DNA from: Nitrospirales bacterium
GTDB taxonomy: Bacteria; Nitrospirota; Nitrospiria; Nitrospirales; UBA8639
Reading direction: 5' to 3'
DNA length: 64,000 nucleotides
Assembly: GCA_021604105.1 (NCBI GenBank)
Contig: BQIW01000010.1
Location: 1 to 64,000, forward strand
Below are positions 9,926 through 19,156 of the stretch, piece after piece (within the stretch, counting starts at the first letter, position 1; the number at the start of each line of letters is the position of its first letter). Under the pieces are notes generated by a model. The model made no database searches, was not told the DNA's origin, and was given only the letters and a program-made list of their open reading frames with translations. A program made the position numbers and the translations under genes.

Positions 9926-10195
9926 CCGGAGAGGCGAAGGAGAAAGTTCTGAGGTCGGATCAGGTTGTTAAAAAACCCGATAAAGCATTTTGAACTATAA
10001 CAATAAATTCTCTGTAGTTAATGGAAGAACCTCTCATTTGCCCTTATCATCCCCATGAGTCAAGAGAAATCGAAGTCAAAGTGACCTTTAATTTGCGGAT
10101 GACGAGGCTTGGGAAATTGTCTCAGAATGATTAAAGCGCCGTCAGCGAAGTTGGGACAAAGGAGGAGATGGTCCTTCGAATGACTCCAGTTCCCG

Positions 10196-11209
10196 TCATT
10201 CTTTTTTTCCTGAAGCTTGGGGGAGCGTTGGCTGCTGAGCCGCCGAAAAAGCCTGCAAACCACGCCAACCATTCCACCACAAACGTAAAAGTATTCCAGA
10301 AGGCAAAGGATCCTGTCCAAGTACTCTTCGCCCCAGACGCACACCTGGCTTCATCAATCTCCACAACAGGAACATGAGAGCCCAAAATTTTTCAGGCCCA
10401 TGTTCCATTGCGACCACTTTGGTCAGCCAGGCAATCAATACCCTATTGTATTCAAGGATTTGATAGACGGCGGCCGCAAGTTCTCGCCTATGCTCATGAG
10501 CCGCTTGCACTCCAGGTTCGTAAACCACCTCAGCCCCAGCCTTTAGTGTTCGCCAGATAATATCAAGGTCTTCAGAGCCGGGAATTGCGGCTCCCATTCC
10601 AAGCATCTCGTCAAATCCTCCAATTTCAATTATTTTTTCCCTTCTCACCGCAAGGCTACAGCCCGTTCCTACGCTGATGGACCAGGCAATGAGCGGTGCA
10701 GGCAAGCCAGATAATCGCTTCTGAATATCTCTGGGGAGCCGAATGCGGGAATTGCCCCTCTCAAATCCTCCGTTGGCTTCAAACAAGAGTTGCCCGGCGG
10801 TTTCCAGGGACAGAGCCCTTACCTTTCCTGTACAAACCGCGATGGTGGGATTTTCATCAAATACGGCTTGGATCGCTACAACCCAATCGGGGTCGGCTAC
10901 TGCATCATCATCAATAAATGCAATGATTTTATAGCGGGACTCTCTTAATGAGCGGTTTCGTGCGCGGCTCAACCCTGGTGTAAGTTCTTGGACATACCGG
11001 ACGGTGGGAAATTCGTTTTCGACCATCCTTTTGGTGATATCATCCTTTGGAGCATTATCTACTACCATGACCTCCGAAGGGGCTAATGTTTGTTCCATAA
11101 GTGAGGTAAGCGCCCTTTGGAGTTGGGCCGGACGATTTCTCGTGCAGATCACCGCGCAAACATCCGTTGCTCTGCAAGGGGATTTGTTCCCTACTTGATT
11201 GCTCCTCAT
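10196..11209 (-). CDS. Glycosyltransferase family 2
   Basis: VCAVICTRNRPAQLQRALTSLMEQTLAPSEVMVVDNAP; IIAFIDDDAVADPDWV; GSEDLDIIWRTLKAGAEVVY. Confidence 0.9.
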   Translation of the reverse strand: MRSNQVGNKSPCRATDVCAVICTRNRPAQLQRALTSLMEQTLAPSEVMVVDNAPKDDITKRMVENEFPTVRYVQELTPGLSRARNRSLRESRYKIIAFIDDDAVADPDWVVAIQAVFDENPTIAVCTGKVRALSLETAGQLLFEANGGFERGNSRIRLPRDIQKRLSGLPAPLIAWSISVGTGCSLAVRREKIIEIGGFDEMLGMGAAIPGSEDLDIIWRTLKAGAEVVYEPGVQAAHEHRRELAAAVYQILEYNRVLIAWLTKVVAMEHGPEKFWALMFLLWRLMKPGVRLGRRVLGQDPLPSGILLRLWWNGWRGLQAFSAAQQPTLPQASGKKE

Positions 11210-11452
11210 AAGATCACTGAAATCTGCTTAATGATAATTTGCTGATACAAAAACCATCATTTCCTTGTTCTATAACTAAGGGCCTCAATAAATTCTTTGT
11301 TGTTATGGTATGCGGGTCTTCCAGGAGACATATAAGAGAGTCTAGGAATTGAGCCCAACTGGTATGAAATCTTATCGTACGCATTTTTAGCGAACACCTT
11401 TGTCAATCACTTATGATGACGAACGAAGAAGTTGGGTTTGTCGGAATAGGGT

Positions 11453-12379
11453 TCATGTTTTTTCCCTTTTCTTCCTGAGTGTTCGTATTCCACCAATGAC
11501 CATTCCACCGGCATATGCAAGCCTGCCCAAAAAAAGAAATGGGGTTAAAAACAAAGGCTCCATTTTCCCAGCCCTGACCCAACAATGAACAGTAAGCAAT
11601 GTGTGTACAATCGCAAAGGGCAGGGAAGCAATCATAAGAATTGGTGGTCTACGGAAGAGCCAAGGAAACCGGGAAACTGGAGCATTTGCTTTCACCACGA
11701 GGCAATTATACCCCCATCGATAGTTGTGATGGAGAAACCCAACGAGATTACCTCGGTCGACATGCCATACCACCGCTTGGGGTTCAAACCAAATTCGACC
11801 TCCTTGTTGCAGAAGTCTTCCCTGCCACTCCGTATCTTCGTGAACCCCTGCGCGTGGAAGATCCTCACAAAAAGGGCCAACTCGATTTAGCGTCGAGCGG
11901 GTAACACTCATGTTGGCACCAGGGTGGTTGGGAACCCAGCCTCGGGGTTGGCTCGGATGCACATTGTACCAGGAACAATAATGGTCGCATCGAGCCCAAA
12001 ATGGGGCCCCCGCTAGACTAGCAATGGATCCTCCTACCATTAACATCTCGCCCAATCGCTCATGAACACTGATGTGAGCCTTCAACCAATTCGGGGAAAC
12101 CCTGCAGTCTGCATCTGTGAAGAATAGGAGAGAGCCCGTGGATCTTTGTACTCCAATATTTCGGGCTGACGCCGGTCCTCTGCCATTACCATCAATGACT
12201 GTGACAGGATAGGGAGTTGCAATGTCGGCGAGGGTTTTCTCTCCTGCATCGTTTACTACAATCACCTCAACCTTTCCAGATTGCACGAGAGGCACGAGGG
12301 AATCCAAGGTCCCTATCAAGGTCTTGGACGCATCACGTGCCGGAATGATTACTGAAATTGAGATAGTAGAGGGGATCAT
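11453..12379 (-). CDS. Glycosyltransferase family 2
   Basis: ISVIIPARDASKTLIGTLDSLVP; GPASARNIGVQRSTGSLLFFTDADCRVSPNWL; HEDTEWQGRLLQQGGRIWFEPQAVVWH. Confidence 0.9.
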   Translation of the reverse strand: MIPSTISISVIIPARDASKTLIGTLDSLVPLVQSGKVEVIVVNDAGEKTLADIATPYPVTVIDGNGRGPASARNIGVQRSTGSLLFFTDADCRVSPNWLKAHISVHERLGEMLMVGGSIASLAGAPFWARCDHYCSWYNVHPSQPRGWVPNHPGANMSVTRSTLNRVGPFCEDLPRAGVHEDTEWQGRLLQQGGRIWFEPQAVVWHVDRGNLVGFLHHNYRWGYNCLVVKANAPVSRFPWLFRRPPILMIASLPFAIVHTLLTVHCWVRAGKMEPLFLTPFLFLGRLAYAGGMVIGGIRTLRKKREKT

Positions 12380-13635
12380 AGGGTGGAGGAGTTTGAAAAA
12401 GGAGAGTGCCCACTACTCGCTTTTCTTCCGCCTGTCTTCCTAGGACCGCGGTTATACAATTCGTAAATAAGTTTCATGAACGCATTCCATCCATTATGTT
12501 CTTTGGCAAAGGCTTTTGCTTTTTTGCCAAGGCTCTCTGCGTATTCTCGATCTTTAAGAAGTCGAACAATCCCTTCTTTTAATTCGCTTACTGAAGGACC
12601 TACCAACAGAGCTCGGTCACAGGCCAATACCGCTCGGTTAGTTGGAGAATCGATAGCGACAATAGGTCTTCCAGAAGCCAAATAATCAAAAATTTTGAGC
12701 GGCAAGTTTTCTGCGCTCATACGGGGTGAGACCACCACATCTGCCATGGACAAAAAGAGTGACATCATGGTCCTGGGTTGCCGGGAGATAAATTTCAACG
12801 CGCCTTGTTCATGAAGGATTTTGGCTTTTTGGGACAATGAGACCCCTTCGGATTCCGTACCCCCCACGAAAACAAATTGGATGTTGGGAAAGCAGGTATT
12901 TATTTCAAAAGCTGCCTCAATAAGTAGAGGTAAGTCCTGGTAAGGCGCAAAATTACCTGTATACAGCACTATAGGGGATCCGGAGGCAATGTTGTATTTT
13001 TCAGCAAGTTTCTTCACTTCTTCCGTTGAAACTTTTGTGGAAAGACTGGGGAATCTCCATTCCATAACTGGAACCGATGAATCGATATTTCGAACATGTG
13101 CTCCCAATCCAGCACTGCACACAACACTATCTACACGGTGGATAACCCACCGCTCACAAAATTGAAGCCAACGTTGAATAAAAGGAATCCGGAACAGGAA
13201 ATGGCCACTCAGTTGTTCGGGAAGACTAGATTGCATATCATAAATCAGAGGAATTCTGTACAATCTTCCAGCTAATATAGCTACGAATACTGCCTCCTCC
13301 ACTGCATGTATGTAATCATAGGATTTCTGGGCCAACCGCCACAGTACACTGATGGTTAATACGATATCCAACAAAACTTTTTTGTACGAAAATCCTATAG
13401 GGACCTGCTTTATATGGAATAAATTGGGAATTCGAAAAATTCGAAGCCTTGGGCACTCAATGGGCTCCCCCGAGGGATATGTCACAAGATCCACTTGTGC
13501 CCCATCTCGGATAAGGCCCTCAATTAGATACCTTACAGAGATAGGAGTCCCTCGATCCTCATAGAAGGGCTCCGGTGCGATAACCAGGACATGAGTCGAG
13601 GTAGATGTGGACGTTTTATGGGATCGTAAATTCAT
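12376..13635 (-). CDS. Glycosyltransferase family 4
   Basis: HVLVIAPEPFYEDRGTPISVRYLIEGL; VLYTGNFAPYQDLPLLIEA; PLKIFDYLASGRPIVAIDSPTNRAVL. 4-bp overlap with the downstream GT2. Confidence 0.9.
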   Translation of the reverse strand: MNLRSHKTSTSTSTHVLVIAPEPFYEDRGTPISVRYLIEGLIRDGAQVDLVTYPSGEPIECPRLRIFRIPNLFHIKQVPIGFSYKKVLLDIVLTISVLWRLAQKSYDYIHAVEEAVFVAILAGRLYRIPLIYDMQSSLPEQLSGHFLFRIPFIQRWLQFCERWVIHRVDSVVCSAGLGAHVRNIDSSVPVMEWRFPSLSTKVSTEEVKKLAEKYNIASGSPIVLYTGNFAPYQDLPLLIEAAFEINTCFPNIQFVFVGGTESEGVSLSQKAKILHEQGALKFISRQPRTMMSLFLSMADVVVSPRMSAENLPLKIFDYLASGRPIVAIDSPTNRAVLACDRALLVGPSVSELKEGIVRLLKDREYAESLGKKAKAFAKEHNGWNAFMKLIYELYNRGPRKTGGRKASSGHSPFSNSSTL

Positions 13636-14850
13636 GAATAGTGTTTTCCTTTAAAATGCCTTCAACTCTATCCTTTCGATTTGTTGAGAAAGAACCCATT
13701 AAGTGATCAAGGGTGACTCCGTATGCTCCACACTTTTAATCAGTGGCCGGGATGGTCAAAAGATTTCCCACGGCACCGTTAAGGTGAGGAAACATAATCC
13801 ATGATCTGCAAGGGGAATCGTTGTACCACCACTCCTGGAATGGGGTAGGACTGCCTGTCTTCCCGTATAGTCAAAAAACTCATTCAGCCTTGGCGAACCC
13901 AAACGGCTTGAAGAACTAACCCTCACAATCTGAAAAAAGAACGAGCCTGGCTGAAACCCGTTAGCCCATCTTGCTATTGTTTTCGGTCCAGCTGAAGCGA
14001 GAGTTAACTCGCATCAAGCAATAACGGGATTATTTAAATGACCTGGAGGTGTTCTTTGCCAAGGTCGCAATGCGAGATATGCCATGATTCAACGCTATTT
14101 CGACCGTTTTTCGATACGGATGTTGGGTCGGCTCTTATTGGTTTTGCTAAGTGACTACTAGATGAGACAACGGGGTGGGCTCAGGCAACGGCCTAGGGAG
14201 TATGTAGAACTGGTGTAGGAGATCAATGCCATCTATACAGAACAAGACAGAACTTCACAGAACATGACGGAATCTGTGTTAGCCCGGAATTCCGACAGGA
14301 ATTGCGGACACGGGGACAGTACCGTTGCCAGCATCGAATAACCCTGCTGATGAAACGGGAGAGACATGAAGGGAGAGATAGTGGCGAAGTCTAAAATGTG
14401 GTGACCATCCTCAGGTTGTGACGAATTATTTGGGTCGAAACTTTAGAGCTGAGACCCCTAGTACCACATGGATGACAGACTTTACCTGTACCGCATGACT
14501 GAAGGCTGGTGAATCTGGCTGTGGACTCGATTGGCTGAGTCAGGCAAATTTACCTCGGACGAGAGCTTGTCATGCAACCGGTCCTTATGGAGGTATGACA
14601 GGATAAAAAATGGGGGCTATGGAGGGGGCCAACCTACGACCCGCTGATTAAAAATCAGCTACTCAATTTACCGAATTCCTCATTCAAATTCTTCGGCTAA
14701 AGTACCGGACATTTTTTACTTTTCAAATTCGCGGTTTTGGCCATTCTACCTCTGATTTTTCTGGGCTACGAAAGCGGGAAAAACATACGAGGCGGCTGAA
14801 AAGTCTTGGATGTTTAGATGAAGTATACCTGGTGAGGTGTCTGATGAGAC

Positions 14851-15957
14851 TCACTCACACGAGGGGGCCGGCTCCAAGCCACGGCGATGCCGTTCGAAGA
14901 CCGCTGTTGAAGCCTGAACCACTTCGGGGGATTCGTCTAAAACCTCGGTGAGTAGCAACTCCACATCTTGGGGCGTGAGGCCATTGGAAGGGGCAATGAA
15001 ACGTTTCCGGGCGATCTGCCGTTCCTCCGGATCATCGGGTTCGTAGTAACCCAATAATTCCCCGGAGTTCACCGCATCCGTTAACCGTTGGGTCCATTGC
15101 TCGATGAGTGCCGGTGTCCAGCTTTTTGTGGTCAGGTGATCCTGGAAGAGTTCCAATTTGGTCCATAGCACCCAGCCGACAAAGACCGCCCAGGTTTCAT
15201 TCATGACTTCCCAGGTATCCTGATCCGAGAGAAATCGGAGTTCGGTGGCGCCTTTGAGCTGGCGAATAGGGTTGATCCGGACAAACCGGTAATGACAGGC
15301 CATCTGGTTGTTGGCGGCCTTCAATACCTGCTGGTCCTCCGCAGTCAACGCTTGTCCATGGTCGGTAGCGTAGAGGTAGTCCAAATAGGCATGCAGGAGT
15401 TCATGATAGAGCAGGGCAACATCATGGTGGGTCATCCGTGCCAGATCGGCCAATGCGCCGCCGGCTTCATTAAAGGACAGCCGCAGGTTGAGAATCATGG
15501 TGTGATCGTGTGGATGGTATTCTGCGGCGTACGTGCGGAGGTCTTCAAATTTTACTGTGACAAAGTTGGGATCGATGTGTTTGAGGAACCCCGTTGGCAA
15601 CCCCAGGGTGTCGGCTTGCTGCAGGAGGGCAGGCCAGGGATGACGAGGGTTTGGACGACTTGAGGGTGTGTCCTCAGCGGCCCAGGCGTGGATTGGCATG
15701 TTCACACTTATCAGGCTGACCAGAATGGCCAGGCCCAACATCTGACCGAAATATGTCACTAGCAGAGTGTTGAAAAAGTTCGCCAACTTCGTTCTCGGCC
15801 TTTTGTCGTGCTCACGTACTCCCCCGTACGCTCCGCCCGTCAAAATGCCTGCGGCTTTGATGGACGAGCCTATTTGAGCACTCTGCCACCGCTGATAAGA
15901 TAATGTGGTGTACTGAATACAGTTGAGCATTTTAGAGTTCTTTAGGCTTTTCGACAT
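14851..15957 (-). CDS. Secreted protein with HExxH motif (putative metallopeptidase-like); true start probably near 15740
   Basis: Signal peptide-like MLGLAILVSLISVNMPIHAWAAE and a putative zinc-binding motif YHELLHAYLDYL. The first ~65 residues of the called ORF are translated from repeat copy C, so the annotated N-terminus is likely an artefact. Confidence 0.6.
   Translation of the reverse strand: MSKSLKNSKMLNCIQYTTLSYQRWQSAQIGSSIKAAGILTGGAYGGVREHDKRPRTKLANFFNTLLVTYFGQMLGLAILVSLISVNMPIHAWAAEDTPSSRPNPRHPWPALLQQADTLGLPTGFLKHIDPNFVTVKFEDLRTYAAEYHPHDHTMILNLRLSFNEAGGALADLARMTHHDVALLYHELLHAYLDYLYATDHGQALTAEDQQVLKAANNQMACHYRFVRINPIRQLKGATELRFLSDQDTWEVMNETWAVFVGWVLWTKLELFQDHLTTKSWTPALIEQWTQRLTDAVNSGELLGYYEPDDPEERQIARKRFIAPSNGLTPQDVELLLTEVLDESPEVVQASTAVFERHRRGLEPAPSCE
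15762..15886 (+). repeat. Dispersed repeat copy C (divergent)
   Basis: GCAGAGTGTTGAAAAAGTTCGCCAACTTCGTTCTCGGCC...CGTGCTCACGTACTCCCCCGTACGCTCCGCCCGTCAAAATGCCTGCGGC...GAGCACTCTGC. Terminal inverted repeat GCAGAGTG/CACTCTGC. Confidence 0.85.
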
Positions 15958-15968
15958 ACTCCTAACAA

Positions 15969-17981
15969 TTACCTCCAGGAATAGGTTTGATCTTCTTCAA
16001 CTAAACTCCAGGTGTCGAAATAGGATGGCGGGATGTGATCCAGGTACCGTGAGGGTTTCGTGAGGACCGATCCGGTCATTTTATCGTAGACATTGATGGG
16101 GTAGGTGAGGAAGAGGTGCTGTTTGGCCCTGGTGACCGCGACGTAGAGGAGGCGGCGCTCTTCTTCCAGTTCTTCGGGGCCCATGAAGGAGTAGGCTGAG
16201 GGGAACCGTCCGTCCACCAGCCAGATGACAAAGACGCATTGCCATTCCAATCCCTTGGCCGAGTGAATGGTGGAAAGAATCAATCGCTCGTCGTCCCGAT
16301 CGGGGGCTTCGACGTCCACTACACTTTCATTCGGGGGTTCGAGCGTGAGATCGGCCAGGAAATCGTTGAGACTTTCGTATCGCTCCGCCATGACGGATAA
16401 ATGTTCCAGGTCTCGTATCCGTTTGGGGTAATCGTCATACTGATCTTTGAGGAGAGGGACATAGTATTCCATCATTTCCCCGAGCAGCACGGCCGGGGTG
16501 AGGGGATCTTTCGTTAATTGGTCCAGTGTGGCGGCCAGATGACGCAATCCGTTGGCGGAGCGGCCGGTGCTGTGTCTCAAGACCTCATACTGGCCATGGG
16601 CTTGGAGGATGGAAGCGATCAGATCTTTGGCTTTTTTGGGGCCGACCCCTTCGAGGAGCAAGAGGAGCCGGTTCCAGCTGACCGTGTCCAAAGGATTATG
16701 AATGATCCGCAAGTGGGCCATGAGGTCTTTGACATGGGCAGTTTCGATGAATTTGAATCCGCCGCGTTTAATGAACGGGAGGTTTCGCCGGGTGAGTTCC
16801 AATTCGAGGTCAAAGGCATGAAAGCTGGAACGGAACAGCACGGCGATCTCATGTAAGGGAGTGCCTTCTTCCCGCAACTCTAGAATTTTTTGAGCGATGA
16901 ATCGCGATTGGGCATTTTCCCCCATCGCCTCCACGACCGTGGGTAATGGCCCCTTTCCTTTTTGTGTAAAGAGCGTTTTGCTGTATTTTTCCGGTGCCGC
17001 TTCGATGAGCTTGTTCGCCAGTTGGAGAATCGGTTGCGTGCTCCGGTAGTTTTCCTCCAATTTGTAAATAATCGCACCAGGGAAAAGGTCGGGAAATTCC
17101 ATGATGTTGCGGAAGGTGGCGCCACGAAAGGCATAGATGGATTGGGAATCATCGCCCACTACCATAACATTGTCATGGGTGGCCGCCAGATTGCGGACCA
17201 GTGAGGCCTGCAGGCGATTGGTGTCTTGATATTCATCCACCAGAATATACCGAAAGATCTGACTAATGGTGTCCCGGGCCTGTTGGTCAATAACCAGGAG
17301 TTCGAGGAGTTTGACTAATAGGTCGTCGTAATCGACCAGTTGCCGTTGGCGCTTGGCTGCGTCATAGGCAGCCTGGAGTTTCTGGAGTTCACCAAGATAT
17401 TCACCGAAGTGGCTATATTCGTTGATGACAATGTCTTCCAGGCTTTCCAATGTGTTGGCCGTTTTCCCGAATATTTCGGCCAGGGTATGTTTGCGGGGGA
17501 ACCGTTTGCCGATGTCGTTAAGCCCTAATTGACCACGGAGGAGGCTTAAAAGATCTTCGGAATCTCCCCGATCGAGTATCGTAAACCCTGGTTCCAGTCC
17601 GACGGGGCGGCCATATCGGCGCAGGAGGATATTGGCCATCGAGTGAAAGGTCCCTCCGCCGACCTGTTGGGCGCGGAGTCCAATGAGGAGTCCGACCCGG
17701 CTAAGCATTTCCTGTGAGGCTTTTCGGGTAAAGGTCAGAAGTAAAATGGAGCTGGGGACAATGCCCAGGTCGATGAGCCTGGCGACCCGGTACACGAGCG
17801 TGCGTGTTTTCCCGCTGCCGGCCCCGGCGATGACGAGGGCTGGCCCTTGCACGGCTTCCACGGCGGCGAGTTGTTGGGGATTCAATTCTTCCGCGTAATT
17901 ACGCGATAATTTGGGTGGAGTGGACTCCTCCAGGGGGCGTTTCAGGACATAGACTTTGGATGGTGGTGACGTGGAATCCAT
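15969..17981 (-). CDS. UvrD/Rep-family ATP-dependent DNA helicase
   Basis: LNPQQLAAVEAVQGPALVIAGAGSGKTRTLVYR; ILVDEYQDTNRLQ; VVGDDSQSIYAFRGA; LSTIHSAKGLEWQCVFV; RRLLYVAVTRAKQHL. Confidence 0.93.
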   Translation of the reverse strand: MDSTSPPSKVYVLKRPLEESTPPKLSRNYAEELNPQQLAAVEAVQGPALVIAGAGSGKTRTLVYRVARLIDLGIVPSSILLLTFTRKASQEMLSRVGLLIGLRAQQVGGGTFHSMANILLRRYGRPVGLEPGFTILDRGDSEDLLSLLRGQLGLNDIGKRFPRKHTLAEIFGKTANTLESLEDIVINEYSHFGEYLGELQKLQAAYDAAKRQRQLVDYDDLLVKLLELLVIDQQARDTISQIFRYILVDEYQDTNRLQASLVRNLAATHDNVMVVGDDSQSIYAFRGATFRNIMEFPDLFPGAIIYKLEENYRSTQPILQLANKLIEAAPEKYSKTLFTQKGKGPLPTVVEAMGENAQSRFIAQKILELREEGTPLHEIAVLFRSSFHAFDLELELTRRNLPFIKRGGFKFIETAHVKDLMAHLRIIHNPLDTVSWNRLLLLLEGVGPKKAKDLIASILQAHGQYEVLRHSTGRSANGLRHLAATLDQLTKDPLTPAVLLGEMMEYYVPLLKDQYDDYPKRIRDLEHLSVMAERYESLNDFLADLTLEPPNESVVDVEAPDRDDERLILSTIHSAKGLEWQCVFVIWLVDGRFPSAYSFMGPEELEEERRLLYVAVTRAKQHLFLTYPINVYDKMTGSVLTKPSRYLDHIPPSYFDTWSLVEEDQTYSWR

Positions 17982-18145
17982 GAATCCATTGGCAGGAATT
18001 GAAGGGAGATAGACACCCGGGTTTCGTCTTTCGAAGACCTTCGGCCGTGTATAGCATACGTGGTGGTGTGTTGCAATGCGAGCGATTTTAGGCTTGGACA
18101 GGTCGCGAGCCCTCGGTTATACTTTACTTAATTACGGAGTTGAAC

Positions 18146-19045
18146 ATGGCCAAACCATCTGCAGAAAATTACGAGAGTGTCTTGAAAGATCTTGCTCATA
18201 CGATGATGAGCGTGGCCCGGGAATCGGTCGGCCTGATCAAACGGTCTGACCAACAGCTTGCCATGAAGCTACAGCGGAAGCAGGAATGGGAAATTTATTT
18301 GGAATTCCTGCGTATGCTGTTTAATCTAGTGGATCGGCTGTCTGGATTTTATATCCCGATTCAGGCCCAAAAGGAATTTATGAATAGCTTGGAAGATTCC
18401 GTGGCCCATCAGTTAAAAACGGTCCTGGCCCCCTCATTGAGCTCCAGTGAAGTGGACGACATGGAGGTGACCCTGTCCGTTGGCCAGGTGGTGGCGGATA
18501 GTCGAAAAACCTATGAAAAGTTTAAGTTTGTGGTCACAGACCAAACTAAAGAGCGGGATCAATATTTCCAGTTTTTTTCGGAGCGCATTGCCTCTAAAGC
18601 CGGAGCCCCGAGCAAGCAGGAAATTACCGCTGCGGCATTTTTGTGTGGAACGGCAGTCGTTCCGGCCCTTAAAAGTCTATTTGAAGATGCGACCACACCC
18701 AAAGTCGAACCGGCGACATCTGCGGCTCACTCCGTGGCCAAGGAAGAGTCCGGGGCGTCTGTGGCTGCTGAGAAAGGAAGCTCTTCGACACCATCCGGCG
18801 CCCCGGAGACAGCCGGGAAAAACCTGATCAAGCTGATCAGCGTGGTGTCCCGCGCACAAGGGGAGGAAGTTGAATCATGGTGGGGGCTGCATCCACAGTT
18901 TCGCCGCGACCTTCCTCCCGATGAAGCTAAGGAATTGGCCAAGCACATGAACCGGGCGACCCGGATCGTGGGCGAGCGGTTTGCGGTATTGGCTTCGTTG
19001 GCGCAAGCGGGGACGAACCCAAATCAACCTGTTGGGAATGCCTAA
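18146..19045 (+). CDS. Conserved hypothetical protein
   Basis: Long ORF with Met start (MAKPSAENYESVLKDLAHTMMSV). The track start at 18140 is TTG. No recognised domain. Confidence 0.7.
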   Translation: MAKPSAENYESVLKDLAHTMMSVARESVGLIKRSDQQLAMKLQRKQEWEIYLEFLRMLFNLVDRLSGFYIPIQAQKEFMNSLEDSVAHQLKTVLAPSLSSSEVDDMEVTLSVGQVVADSRKTYEKFKFVVTDQTKERDQYFQFFSERIASKAGAPSKQEITAAAFLCGTAVVPALKSLFEDATTPKVEPATSAAHSVAKEESGASVAAEKGSSSTPSGAPETAGKNLIKLISVVSRAQGEEVESWWGLHPQFRRDLPPDEAKELAKHMNRATRIVGERFAVLASLAQAGTNPNQPVGNA

Positions 19046-19156
19046 CCCTCTCTAACTGACTCTTCTGCGTGTTCTCTTTGACCACTTCAACATGTGTCCA
19101 TGATTGGTGAAGATCCTTCACCATTGGATGATGCCATCTTTTTGTGAGTATATCCT

